DNA of 64,000 nucleotides from Candidatus Krumholzibacteriota bacterium (GTDB lineage: Bacteria; Krumholzibacteriota; Krumholzibacteriia; Krumholzibacteriales; WJIX01): NCBI GenBank assembly GCA_034520215.1, contig JAXHNR010000001.1, positions 1,354,560 through 1,418,559 of the forward strand, written 5' to 3'. The notes beneath the pieces are model-generated. The model was given only the letters and a program-made list of their open reading frames with translations. It had not been told where the DNA came from and made no database searches. Shown here in pieces: positions 35,622-45,800 of this stretch. A program made the position numbers and the translations under genes. Position 1 is the stretch's first letter; each line of letters begins with the position of its first letter.

Positions 35622-37342
35622 ACACTACCACCCAACCCGAAATACTCCACAACACAGATATAAAGACCCGTCACTACAGCCCTGCCTTCGGAATCGAGAC
35701 CATCCCACAGGAGAGAAAAATAGTCGGCCCCGTTTTTCTCTCCGGCCAGCCGGATAACTTCCATCCCCTCCATATTGAATATTCTCACTAGAAAACCGCT
35801 GTCGCGGCTTCGAGCCTTACCGGAGATAACAAGCTCGCCGTCTCTGGAAAGAGAAAAAGGGTTCGGCGATATTCTAAGTTTTTCGGTTATCGCGGAAAGC
35901 CCATTGAAAGATGAATTTTCTTTCCCCGGGGTTGAACCGCAGGGCGCGGCAGATCTATGCCATAATCCCCCCTTGACCAAGCTGCATACAAATGGAGAAA
36001 ACCTCTCGATCGACCTTCCTCTCTCTTCCTCGGTGATATTATGATATTCGATCTTTTCTTCTATTCTATCCCGTCTGTTTTTCATAATAATAACTTCAGG
36101 TGAAGAAGGTGTACTGTAATCGTTAAGCACCGGCCATCCGCCTTCAACGTCATGGATCGCGATATTTCCGTCAGAAAGAGTTTCTTTCAGACCTTCCGGG
36201 AATTGAGCAAGAAGTAAATATCGCCCGGGAGCTATTAAAAGTTCACTGCTGGAAATCAGTTTCCCGGCCCGATTCGCGTCGCTTAAGAACCAGCCCCGCA
36301 GATTAACGCAGTTATCGCCGGTATTATATAATTCAATCCATTCAGATGAACCGTCATCAGGTCTGTACATAATTTCGTTTATTACAAGGTCTCGGGGAGA
36401 TATATAGAAGGATACACAAGCTGAGTCATTCCCTGTATTCTGGTCTTCATCCTCTTCGATAAATGCTAAGACCGAAACGCTGTCACTAAATCCTGAAACT
36501 GAAAAATCATGTTTATAGCCAAAAACCTCTTCCGATTTTAGCGCTTCTTTATTAGATATGACCGCGATCTTTTCCCTTATATCTTTTGAAACTGCAGCTA
36601 CACAAATGTGAACGGGACAGGAGAAATTCTCTAAACCGCAATTCTTAAGTTCGATATCCAAACTGACCGGGGCATTGGCGCATGGGAAAAGTTCATCATT
36701 TTTTATTGACAACTCCAGATCTGTTCTAAAGAAATTCTTTTCTCCCGGCGTAGGAGAAGAAGGAACAAAATCGGCATTGTTGTTTTCACTGTCTCTTCCA
36801 TCCGGTTTCCTGGAGAGACTAAACCCCGCATCCACATCTACAGCGGGTTTCGATTCATAGAGAGCGCTTAAACTCAATTCTCCATACCCCGCCAGATCAA
36901 CGATAGACCCGTTATATATCAGCCTTACCGCGTCAGGTCCGTTTTGCAGTCCGCACATTGCCGTAAACTCGGGAGTGGGAACACAATATTGTCCTCCAGC
37001 AAAAATTAATTCTTGAGAGGCAAGATAAATATTATCGATAAAACTGAAATATGTTTCCGAACCTCCGGTCCTGCCATCCAAAAATTCAATCCTGAATCCA
37101 TTAAGATTAACAGCTTCCTCACCTGTATTATACAACTCAACAAATTCATGCCCGGTATCACTGCCTGGATGATCATAATATATTTCATTGATTACTATCC
37201 CTTCGGCACATATAGACGGGGCCGGAAATACTCCCGGCGCAAAGAGACCGAACAGCAGGAACATTCCGCAGGAAATATTAAGGTTTAGGTTATTATAGCT
37301 GGGAAAGATCTTCTTTCTGGTATGACCCTTCAACTTCATCAT
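35576..37342 (-). CDS. Exported protein with two lamin-tail domains and a FlgD/type-A-sorting C-terminus
   Basis: 588 aa; the ATG at 37342 has GAGGAGG upstream. A long signal sequence is followed by lamin-tail domain 1 (~45-165; VINEIYYDHPGSDTGHEFVE and LYNTGEEAVNLNGFRIEF). A CARDB-like region is at ~210-315. Lamin-tail domain 2 (~320-430) has VINEIMYRPDDGSSEWIELY and VNLRGWFLSDA. The FlgD-like domain (~500-589) has RISPNPFSLSRDGEL and LLWDGLDSEGRAVVTGLYIC. Bacterial lamin-tail domains are found on exported proteins and often beside nucleases or hydrolases; no catalytic domain is present here. First gene of the operon with the small barrel and HhH-barrel genes. Confidence 0.85.
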   Translation of the reverse strand: MMKLKGHTRKKIFPSYNNLNLNISCGMFLLFGLFAPGVFPAPSICAEGIVINEIYYDHPGSDTGHEFVELYNTGEEAVNLNGFRIEFLDGRTGGSETYFSFIDNIYLASQELIFAGGQYCVPTPEFTAMCGLQNGPDAVRLIYNGSIVDLAGYGELSLSALYESKPAVDVDAGFSLSRKPDGRDSENNNADFVPSSPTPGEKNFFRTDLELSIKNDELFPCANAPVSLDIELKNCGLENFSCPVHICVAAVSKDIREKIAVISNKEALKSEEVFGYKHDFSVSGFSDSVSVLAFIEEDEDQNTGNDSACVSFYISPRDLVINEIMYRPDDGSSEWIELYNTGDNCVNLRGWFLSDANRAGKLISSSELLIAPGRYLLLAQFPEGLKETLSDGNIAIHDVEGGWPVLNDYSTPSSPEVIIMKNRRDRIEEKIEYHNITEEERGRSIERFSPFVCSLVKGGLWHRSAAPCGSTPGKENSSFNGLSAITEKLRISPNPFSLSRDGELVISGKARSRDSGFLVRIFNMEGMEVIRLAGEKNGADYFSLLWDGLDSEGRAVVTGLYICVVEYFGLGGSVCRIEKKCVAVKNDR

Positions 37343-37443
37343 CACAACCTCCTCACAGGATCGATATATTCATATTAAATTAAATCAGAAAGTTATTTCA
37401 AGAACTTTTTAATAATATCTTAAAAATAATATCAGATGGTCAG

Positions 37444-39642
37444 CTATACCATATTCCATAACTTCCTCAAAATCCACTCGGCTGTTAGCATACTGATAAT
37501 TACAACAAGGAATATGACATTAGTTCGGAATGAGCTTTTTCGAGTTATCTCGATCTTATCGGTATGAGGAGTCATACTCGAAAAAATTTCGTCAACTTTT
37601 TCCGGGAGATAAAACCTGCCTCCAGACTTCTCAGACAAACGCTTGAGAAATTCGCCATCCATGGATCTTTGGATATACTCAACTGAGAGCGAATCAACAC
37701 TGAATTCCGTTTCTCCTTCAAAACCTCTGCCTGAATCCAGAATTTCCCTCGCCGCAACCCTGTAACGACCCGGATTAAGCAGGGATAGTTTAGACCTGTA
37801 AATTCCTCTTTTCGTAATTTCAGGATCGAAAATGAAAGTCCGCAGAAGATTTTCTTCATTTTTCTCAATTTTATAGAGTTTCCCCTTAATAGCTCGAGGC
37901 TTTCTCTCCGCACTTAAATATACGGATATATCGGGCTTTTCTCCGGCAGTATACCTGTTTCTAGATGGAACAACATCCAGCATATGACTCTGAGCTCCGG
38001 AAGCAACATATTGAATCAACGCGGAGAAGATCACATTGTAGATATTCTCTCTGTCCGAACCGGACAACTTCCACTTCCAGAGTGACATCCCAAATAATAG
38101 ACCTGAAACACCACTTTCAATTCTTTCAACAGCTATAAGGGGTTTTAAGTCGTCCTTATTCTTATCAGTTAAATAAAGAGGAATCTCCGTCCCCATAGAA
38201 GGACTGAATCCATAAAGGTAAGCGGTCAATGGAGGAAGATTATAAATATCTCCACTCTCGGCAACCCTGATTGTAATGGGATTATTTCTATCCTGAGGGA
38301 GCTTCAAATAGTATTCACCCCCTGATATCTTTGATACCGACACCTTTTCGGCAGGAACAACACTTTCTATAAGTTTATATGAAACCTCAGCATTTAAAGG
38401 ACTTTTTCCATCGGCAAGGAACAGAACACCTCCGCCATCGCGGGTATATTCAATCAAATTATCGGCATTCTCACGTATTGAAAAAATCTTTTCAGCATCG
38501 GAAATAATCACGAGGTCATACCGCTTTAACCCCGGACTGCCGGTTGGAAACTGCCATTTGAGGTATTCCGGCAACTTGATAAAGCCGTGTTCGCGGTTCC
38601 AGGTAACGAAATCAAATTCGTACCTTTTCATTTCATCCGCGAGATTACGGAGAAAAGTCATATTCCAATCGGCATGCTCATCAATGTAGAGAATTTTCTG
38701 CGTTTCCTTGAGTATATTGATATTGAATTCCTCAATTCTTCTGCCGGATAATCTTTCCTCTTCATATTCCATCTCAATCTTCATTCTGTGGCGCGCGGCC
38801 TTCCCCGCTGTATAATCAAAGTCAGCCCGGTATTCACCAATATCTTTCCCGGTAGAAATCAATAAACTGTCTATTAATTTGCCGTCTTCGAACAATCTGG
38901 CCTTTATTTGACCATCTCCGTTTAGTCCTCCCGCGGCGGATACTACTTCTATACTCGTTTTCATTCCGGCATAAACTCTGTTTTCATATATAACATCTTC
39001 TATAGATAAATATCCTCCGCCCGAAGAATCTCCAAATCCTACTGAATACACCGGTAATTCAAATCCTTCAGTCAACCTATCCTGATCTGTCTGAACACCG
39101 TCTGAAAGAAGTATTATCCCGGGAGTATTAGAATACCTGTACCGATTTGCGACTGTCTTTAACGCGGCTGTAATCATAGTTCCTTCTCCATTAGCTTCCG
39201 GAAGGCTATCCTCAGGTATTGAATTTTCATTCACACTGCTTGAAAAAGGTATGATTTCCATATCAGCTGAATATTCATCCCCCATGTTAACCAGCCTGCT
39301 CAGAACAGATATTGATGACTCAAACCGGCTTCCGCCTGAACAATCCTCTATATTCATACTTTTTGAAACATCTACAAGTACAGGAATTAACGGCTTTCTT
39401 TCTTCACTATTCTGATATGTGATAATGGGATTTACGATAAGGATAATAAGGAAAAGGAAAGTCATGGCCCTGAGACCGGATAAAATCCCCCTCTTTAATC
39501 GTGAAATGGGAGGAAAAGATCTCCTGTAGATAAAAAAAGAAAAAATAATAAATACCGCGCAGGCTATCCAACCCGATAAGCCTAATCCTGTCATCATACT
39601 TACAACAACTTCAAACACGGTTTTCCCTTCATCTTCAGGCAA
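37444..39642 (-). CDS. Membrane-anchored von Willebrand factor A-like protein
   Basis: 732 aa. Two N-terminal membrane helices (WIACAVFIIFSFFIY; AMTFLFLIILIVNPIITY) precede a VWA-like domain (~85-240). Its metal-site motif is DVSKSM, with ILLSDGVQTD as the later strand. A middle segment (~315-520) resembles a glutamine-amidotransferase/Rossmann domain (ILYIDEHADWNMTFLRNLAD ... YTRDGGGVLFLADGKSP). A beta-sandwich (~560-680) and one C-terminal membrane helix follow. The layout is that of large membrane VWA proteins in Bacteroidetes-like and planctomycete genomes. It stands alone: the MoxR/DUF58 genes that often accompany such proteins are absent. Function unknown; element copy G ends upstream of it. 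Confidence 0.8.
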   Translation of the reverse strand: MPEDEGKTVFEVVVSMMTGLGLSGWIACAVFIIFSFFIYRRSFPPISRLKRGILSGLRAMTFLFLIILIVNPIITYQNSEERKPLIPVLVDVSKSMNIEDCSGGSRFESSISVLSRLVNMGDEYSADMEIIPFSSSVNENSIPEDSLPEANGEGTMITAALKTVANRYRYSNTPGIILLSDGVQTDQDRLTEGFELPVYSVGFGDSSGGGYLSIEDVIYENRVYAGMKTSIEVVSAAGGLNGDGQIKARLFEDGKLIDSLLISTGKDIGEYRADFDYTAGKAARHRMKIEMEYEEERLSGRRIEEFNINILKETQKILYIDEHADWNMTFLRNLADEMKRYEFDFVTWNREHGFIKLPEYLKWQFPTGSPGLKRYDLVIISDAEKIFSIRENADNLIEYTRDGGGVLFLADGKSPLNAEVSYKLIESVVPAEKVSVSKISGGEYYLKLPQDRNNPITIRVAESGDIYNLPPLTAYLYGFSPSMGTEIPLYLTDKNKDDLKPLIAVERIESGVSGLLFGMSLWKWKLSGSDRENIYNVIFSALIQYVASGAQSHMLDVVPSRNRYTAGEKPDISVYLSAERKPRAIKGKLYKIEKNEENLLRTFIFDPEITKRGIYRSKLSLLNPGRYRVAAREILDSGRGFEGETEFSVDSLSVEYIQRSMDGEFLKRLSEKSGGRFYLPEKVDEIFSSMTPHTDKIEITRKSSFRTNVIFLVVIISMLTAEWILRKLWNMV

Positions 39643-39688
39643 TGGGCAAGTGTAATAGAAAAAGAAATATCAATCAAGGAGTCATAAT

Positions 39689-39944
39689 TTGAAGTTTTCC
39701 CAATTTTTATAACCTATAAGGTAGTCGATGATTTGTATTCTGTGCGGCTGATTGATATTTTCAAAATCGTGGTCGATTTCCCCGGCGAGTAAATCGCCAC
39801 TCCCGCCTCGGGCTCGCTCTTTCTGCCCCTTCGGGCCAGAAATCCTTGCCCGCTCGCCCTCCGGAGGGTTTTGAAAATATCAATCAGCCACCATCTCTAA
39901 AAAATCAATGAAAACCGATTTGTTAAAAATTGGGAAAGATCCGA
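39689..39944 (+). mobile_element. Dispersed structured element, copy G (near complete)
   Basis: About 256 bp. It runs from TTGAAGTTTTCCCAATTTTTA to a right end AAAATTGGGAAAGATCC. Flanks GAGTCATAAT and AAGTATAACT are similar but shifted by one base, so the target duplication is uncertain. The core carries boundary GATTGATATTTTCAAAA / TTTTGAAAATATCAATC, hairpin CGATTT/AAATCG, linker GGGCTCGCTC, hairpin TTTCTG/CAGAAA and palindrome CCCTCCGGAGGG. It lies just upstream of the VWA gene. Confidence 0.8.
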
Positions 39945-40059
39945 AGTATAACTCTAATATGCAGGAAAGCGCTGCGGGATATAAACAGATAGGCCAAGAG
40001 TGAATAAAAAACACTGAATGGCCCAAAATTTCTAATTTGTATTGTAATGAGCAGTCAGA
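39945..40059. other. Spacer between copy G and the STAS genes
   Basis: Contains no gene or recognised hairpin. Confidence 0.3.
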
Positions 40060-40458
40060 TCAAACTTGTTTACTGCCAGTTTTTTCCCAGTTATTCTCCT
40101 TAAATCCGCCGAAGCTGCGGACTGCTTCATCTACACTGTCATAACTTTCCAGTATTGTTTGAAACTCCAGAAGTTCGAATACTTCATAAACATCGCCCAC
40201 CATGGAGGCAAGTTTAAGATCTCCGCCGTTCTGCCGTATCTTCTTAATTTCACTTATGAAAATCCCCCAGCCGGCTGAGCTAATATAATCCACATCGCCC
40301 AAATTGATAACAATATCAAATCTCCGTTCATCAAGAAGTTTTTTAATGGCTTCCTCCAACTCGCTGGATGTAGTTGTGTCTATAAATCCTTTTACAGTTA
40401 CAATAGAAACATTCTGATTTTCTTCTGGTTTGGAAAAAGAAACACTGATATCGTTCAT
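40060..40458 (-). CDS. STAS-domain protein (anti-sigma-factor antagonist type), second copy
   Basis: 132 aa, a single STAS domain (~15-115). The phosphorylation-site region reads VDYISSAGWGIFISEIKKIR, the usual D-x-S/T-x-S-S-A/G-G pattern of SpoIIAA/RsbV. Such proteins switch partners when the serine is phosphorylated by an RsbW-type kinase and dephosphorylated by a PP2C phosphatase; both enzymes are encoded upstream in the 1,438-aa fusion. It is 29 bp downstream of a paralogous STAS gene and is the last gene of the long unit. Confidence 0.92.
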   Translation of the reverse strand: MNDISVSFSKPEENQNVSIVTVKGFIDTTTSSELEEAIKKLLDERRFDIVINLGDVDYISSAGWGIFISEIKKIRQNGGDLKLASMVGDVYEVFELLEFQTILESYDSVDEAVRSFGGFKENNWEKTGSKQV

Positions 40459-40487
40459 GTCATTTCCACTCCTTTTGGATTTGCATA

Positions 40488-40856
40488 TTAATTCGTTTTA
40501 TTGCTCTTTCGCGAATCGAATGCCATCAAAGCATCCGTAGCGGACTCGTATGGAGTCAATAATGTGTCAAATTCTAAGAGTTCAAAAACATCACGGACTT
40601 CAGGGGTCATCCCGGCTAGCTTGATATCTCCCCCTTTTTCACGTAACCCTTTAATTTCGGAAACAAAGATACCCCAACCAGCTGAGCTGATATAATCCAC
40701 TTCAGTCAGATCAATTACTAATCTTACCCTCTCGGCGATTATTAACTCATCGAGCTTTGACTCAAGATAAAAGGAAGTCGCGGAGTCAATTAACCCAAAA
40801 AGCTTTAAAATTGTTATATCTTCAATAAATTCTTCTTCAATACGCAACTTATTCAT
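40488..40856 (-). CDS. STAS-domain protein (anti-sigma-factor antagonist type), first copy
   Basis: 122 aa, one STAS domain with the phosphosite region VDYISSAGWGIFVSEIKGLR. It is very like the neighbouring STAS protein (both have SSAGWGIF and FELLEF) and like the three STAS domains in the 1,438-aa fusion. It is probably a diffusible member of the same switch. Spacing to the upstream TPR gene is 45 bp. Confidence 0.92.
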   Translation of the reverse strand: MNKLRIEEEFIEDITILKLFGLIDSATSFYLESKLDELIIAERVRLVIDLTEVDYISSAGWGIFVSEIKGLREKGGDIKLAGMTPEVRDVFELLEFDTLLTPYESATDALMAFDSRKSNKTN

Positions 40857-40901
40857 ATCTAAGATTCCCCTTTTCTATCAATAGTTATTTATAAGCAAGG
40901 T

Positions 40902-42080
40902 TCAGTCCAATAAGGCCCTTAATAATATAAAAATCCCCTGCCTTTCATTCTCTGTCAGCCTGATATTCTTTTTGGCCTTCTCATAATCTTTATTGATCTT
41001 AACAGCCATCTTGAAAGCCTTCCCGGCTCTGTCCATAAACATCTTGCTCTTGGCGGCGTATAGTATTCCAAGAGAATTATGCGCGTCGGCGAAATTAGGA
41101 TTCTGATCTACTATTTTCTCCATACTCTCGAGATATTTATCAATCTCTATTTCTTCAAGATCATCTCCACTCTGCAATATCATTAAATAAAGTTCGCTTA
41201 TAATCTTATCCACATTGATTCTATCTGAAACTTCTTCAACACGGTCAAGAACATTCAAAACATCTTCATACTTTTCTTCACTGAAAAGCTTCTTTACCTC
41301 TTCTATTTTATCCCTGTTCAAAGAAGGATTCAGCGTTGAGACTTTATCGAGATATTCGTCAAAATCACCCTTAAGTTCACGCGATAACTCATAATCCTGT
41401 TTTATTATTGAATTCAACATTAAAGTTTTTATTATATTCAAATAAGCTTCACCATAATAGTAATTCTGCTCAATCGCCCGATTAAAACTGTCCACAGCGA
41501 GTCTGCAGTTATTTCGCATATAGTATATCTTCCCGGCAAGATTGTGTAGATCAGGGTAATCCGCTCTTATCTTCAATCCCTTAATCACAGCGTGAAAAGC
41601 TTTCGTATATTCACCCATTTCATACCAGGATCCGCTGATTATTTTGTAAGGCTCTGCTCCCTTCTCACCCTTCTTTACGGCAGTTTCCGCTTCTTCGATA
41701 GCTTCATTATAGAGATTCCGGAGAAACAGAGCTTTCGCCAATTTGAGATGAGCCCAGGCTTTATCAGAGGATCTTATTTTTTCTCTTACATCAAGAAGCA
41801 GAAGAAACTTAGCCTTGTTCCTATTATGAATAATCTTTGCCGTCTCAACAGACTCGTCCGGCGTTTTTCCTTCCTTCAGGGGATAAGTAACTGAATCAAA
41901 ACAACCCCCCTTTTTGAAAAACGCCGCCACAATAGAATTATCCCGAGGCAGAAAAGTAGTCTGGAGAAAATACTTTTCTCCATCCCTGCTTATTTCCTCT
42001 CTTAATTCAAAATTATCAGCCAATTTTTCTCCTTCAAATTCAAATTCTCTTGAATAGCATACATATTCAGGATACTCCAA
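40902..42080 (-). CDS. TPR-repeat protein
   Basis: 392 aa. The first ~85 residues form a mixed domain (YFLQTTFLPRDNSIVAAFF) without a known match. From ~105 on there are helical TPR units: AWAHLKLAKALFLRNLYNEAI, PDLHNLAGKIYYMRNNCRLAVDSF, AHNSLGILYAAKSKMFMDRA. No signal peptide, so cytosolic. It lies between ParA and the STAS genes in the same unit and is probably a scaffold for them (inference). Confidence 0.8.
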   Translation of the reverse strand: MEYPEYVCYSREFEFEGEKLADNFELREEISRDGEKYFLQTTFLPRDNSIVAAFFKKGGCFDSVTYPLKEGKTPDESVETAKIIHNRNKAKFLLLLDVREKIRSSDKAWAHLKLAKALFLRNLYNEAIEEAETAVKKGEKGAEPYKIISGSWYEMGEYTKAFHAVIKGLKIRADYPDLHNLAGKIYYMRNNCRLAVDSFNRAIEQNYYYGEAYLNIIKTLMLNSIIKQDYELSRELKGDFDEYLDKVSTLNPSLNRDKIEEVKKLFSEEKYEDVLNVLDRVEEVSDRINVDKIISELYLMILQSGDDLEEIEIDKYLESMEKIVDQNPNFADAHNSLGILYAAKSKMFMDRAGKAFKMAVKINKDYEKAKKNIRLTENERQGIFILLRALLD

Positions 42081-42113
42081 TATACAGCAGTGTCAAACCC
42101 TCATTCAACCCTG

Positions 42114-42848
42114 TCAAATATTCAGTATCTCCTCGGTTAGACGGTAGTAATCAAAAGCGCCTCTTGAGAGGGGGGCATGTTCATATATGGTTTTGTTAAA
42201 GCCCGGAGCTTCTCTCAGAGCGGTGTTAACTCTAATCACAGTTTTGAATATATTTTCAGAATATTTTGATCTGATCTCTTCAAGAACGATCTTTGAAATA
42301 TTTGTACGTGAGTCGAAGAAAGTGGGAAGAACAATAAAGTTAATTGTCCTCTTTGGAGCATGCCATTTAACTTCATCTATCATTTCAATCGTTTGAGTTA
42401 ATCCAACTTTAGAAAGATGATCAAGAGAAACGGGAACTATGACTTCATTGGAAAAGGCCAGAACATTTATGTTTATCAAGTTCAATGAAGGGGGACAATC
42501 ACATATAACAAAATCAGGTCCCTTGAGATTAGAAAGGGCCTTCGACATTCTCCTTTCGCGATTCTGCTGACTTCCAAGAAGAAGTTCAACCTCCATAAGA
42601 TCCTTCCCCCCTGAATCAATAAGAAAGAGATTGTCCCTCACCAGCATAATATCTACATCTCCGGTTCGCAAAAGACTTGAAAGTCCTCTTTTTCCCTGAT
42701 TACCAAAAGTGATTGAAGTGTTCCGCTGCGGGTCACAATCTATAAGCAGCACCTTTTTTCCGCTCAACGCTAGTCCATGAGCAAGGTTGACACCTGTGGT
42801 CGTCTTGCCCGTTCCACCCTTCATCGTCATTATAGCGTATTTTTTCAT
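42114..42848 (-). CDS. ParA/Soj-family ATPase
   Basis: 244 aa. The deviant Walker A MKGGTGKTTT has signature Lys10 and catalytic Lys15. Walker A' is LLIDCDPQRN and Walker B is FVICDCPPSLNL; later motifs are VPVSLDHLSKVGL and VLPTFFDSRT. ParA proteins dimerise on ATP and position DNA or protein complexes, or act as switches. No ParB is nearby. The start overlaps the stop of the 1,438-aa signalling protein by 4 bp, so the two are translationally coupled. This suggests a dedicated partner, not chromosome segregation. Confidence 0.92.
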   Translation of the reverse strand: MKKYAIMTMKGGTGKTTTGVNLAHGLALSGKKVLLIDCDPQRNTSITFGNQGKRGLSSLLRTGDVDIMLVRDNLFLIDSGGKDLMEVELLLGSQQNRERRMSKALSNLKGPDFVICDCPPSLNLININVLAFSNEVIVPVSLDHLSKVGLTQTIEMIDEVKWHAPKRTINFIVLPTFFDSRTNISKIVLEEIRSKYSENIFKTVIRVNTALREAPGFNKTIYEHAPLSRGAFDYYRLTEEILNI

Positions 42849-45800
42849 TTATCGGTTCCTTTATCTCCCTTTTTATTCTTCTTTGAAAGCTTTTTGCCAT
42901 AAGCGTCCCATCCGATATTTCTAATTTTGCTGTCTTTATCCTCCAGCCTGTCTATCTTTTCCTTTTCAACGTCAATATCTGAGCCGGAAGTAGTTTCCTC
43001 TTTTTCTGACAAATCTTTTAAATAGGAATTCTCATCCTCCTGTTTAGCTGTGTCTGACTCAATATAACCGTCTTTTTGAATATTGGATGAGTAGATAATT
43101 TCTTTTTCCCGCTTTTCTTTCTCTTCCTCTCTGCTGCTCTCTATACCGTCGGTATGATCAACTTTATTCTGTGTTATTTCTTCTGATATCTCTTCCTCAT
43201 CTGCTCCTTTATTTCTATTATTTGAGGAAGCGCCCACACCTTCTGTAACTCTAAGCTCTTCAACAGCCCTTTCCGTGTTTGTAAAATGAGGAATAAGGTC
43301 TTCAAACCCGAGGTCTGTGAAAATATTGAATATTGCAGAATTCATTCCTGAAAGAGCTAATTTCATTCCGTCTGATTTCATTCGTTGTTGTGCGTATCTG
43401 GCAATATTTCCCCATCCGCTGCTGTTTATATATACCGCATTTGATAAATCAACAATCAGAAAGTCGGGATCACCGGCGAGTGATTCTTCGAGACTTCTAT
43501 TGAATTCGTCATTACTTGAAGCATCTATCGCGCCTTCTACTTCAAGTATTACACCTTCACTCCCAGAATCTTTGACTCTCTCGAGATTGACTCCAAATGA
43601 GTACCCTTCTGCACCGGTGTTACTATGGTCGGCAGCCACAACAGCAGGTTCCGATTCAAGATCGTTTTCATCGTACCCGGCTGCCGCAATTTCAACATCG
43701 AAATCCTCTACCGCTTCAGCCATCACATTAAAGGAACGCATAAGATCATCAAATCCGAGCATTGTGAATACCCTGTTTAATTCTGAATCCATCCCGAATA
43801 TCTTAAGGTCACCGCCCTTTCTTCTCAATCCTTCAACCCTTGAAGCGAAGACACCCCAGCCGGCGCTGCTTATATATTCCACGCCGGACATATCAGCCAC
43901 AATCTTTATAGACCCCGTTTGTAATACTCGTTCAAATATATCACTTAATTTAACGGAACTCACTGTGTCAATTATACCGTTTAGTTCCAGGACGGTAATC
44001 TCCCCGCTCTCTCCAACCGATCCCGCTTTTATACTTAATGGAATCATATCAGCATGTTCAATATCCAGCCCTTCTGAAATAGGTGTCTTTTCAGGATTCT
44101 TCTTCCTGTATTTCTTCTGCTTAACTTTTAAGTGTTTCTGCCTTTCCTTGAATGGAAGTGACAGATAATCCAAGGCATCTTCTTTCAACCGGAACTGCAT
44201 AATGATATCCATAAAGCCCAGCAATTCAAATATGTCATATACTTCCCGGGACATCCCGACTAATACAACATCACCTTTTTTCTCCCTTAAATTTTTCACC
44301 CGGCCCACGAATACACCCCATCCACCGCTGCTTATATAAGTAACGTCCTTCAAATCAACAATTATATTAGTTGCTCCCTCTTCAAAGAGGTTTTCCATAA
44401 TATTTTCTAATTCACCTGTAGAGGAAGAATCGAGGTGGCCGGATACTTTTAGAATGGTTATATCCTCATTGTATTTTTCATCTTCAATATTTACAACCGA
44501 ATCTGTCCCATATTCCATTTCCTCAATGTTTTCTTGATATTCAATTTCTCTACTTGTTTTACCCTCAACAGTTTCAGTCACGCCGGGTTTAAAAGCTTCT
44601 CCCGAATCAGTTTTCGAAGCAACAGGCAGCTTGTCAGCAGTTTCTTTCTGATCGGGTGAAACGTAACTCTCACTCTTTTCTTCTTCTATGCCGGCAGTCT
44701 CTCTTTTTGCTTTATCAATATCTTTAGATTCAACTTCTCGCTCACCTTCGAATATTATCCCGCTTCTCTTTAAATATTCCGCTCTCTTCTCGTATGTGTT
44801 CAGCCTCATTCTCTTCAGTTCTTCATATACCAATGAGGAAGTAATCTTGTTCTCCTCGGCTTTTCCCTCATTAAATCTGTCCGCAATCCTTTTAGGGCCA
44901 AACTTGGGATCCTGTTTTACTATTTCCATCAATTTTGCTCTTTGTTCGTTACTGAAACGCCTTAGATCCTGATCCTCTCTTAGATTTTTATTCTTCAGTC
45001 CGCGTTCACCCAGCAACTCAAGACGTTTCTTATATCTGTAATATGTCGAAGGAGAGACTTTCATCTTTCTGCAGGCCTCTGCAACAGATATTCCTTCAAC
45101 GCTTACCAGATCCAAGAGTTTTTTCCTAATACCGGACAACACTTCATCGGCCACATATTTTTCTTTGAAGGCAACAACTGTAATATCGTCATTCTGCGGA
45201 TATTCTCCCGTAAACCTATCAATATCCTCACTTAAACTGTCTAGAAACTCCTGAGGTGATTTTCCGCCGCTTTCTTTCATGAGTTTGAGAAGCCTTTTCT
45301 CGCCGTACTGCTCTCTATTTACATTCATTGCCTCGGTAACACCGTCTGTGTATATAAGAAGCATATCGTCTTTCTTCAGCTTGATCTTCTCAACATCTAT
45401 CGATTTTCGAAAAAGCTTGTCATCCGGGAGATTTATTCCTACCGGAAATCCCCTTGGATTCAGATAGAAGGTTTCATTCGTACTGGCTCTGTAAAGAATC
45501 ATCGGATTATGCCCCGCACTTGCATAACTGATAACCCTGTTTCTTGAATCAAGAATTACGTAAAATATCGTTACAAACATTCCTTTCTTCATGTCATCCG
45601 TGACAAACTCATTCATTTTAGCCATAACATCGGCAGCTAAACGATTCCCTCTTGCCTCCATTCTCAACGCGGTCCTAATCATAGTCATCACAAGGGAACC
45701 CGGCACTCCTTTACCTGAGACATCCGCCACAACAACTCCAACGGTATCCTCATCAACATTTACAAAATCATAATAGTCGCCGCCAACCTCCTTTGCGGCT

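Noticed and set aside
42114-42848. ParA as part of a chromosome or plasmid partition locus
   Set aside because: No ParB gene or parS-like repeats in the neighbourhood, and it is translationally coupled to the signalling fusion.
43317-44168. 283-codon plus-strand frame
   Set aside because: Antisense to the STAS part of the signalling fusion, serine-rich shadow composition, no ribosome site or known domain.
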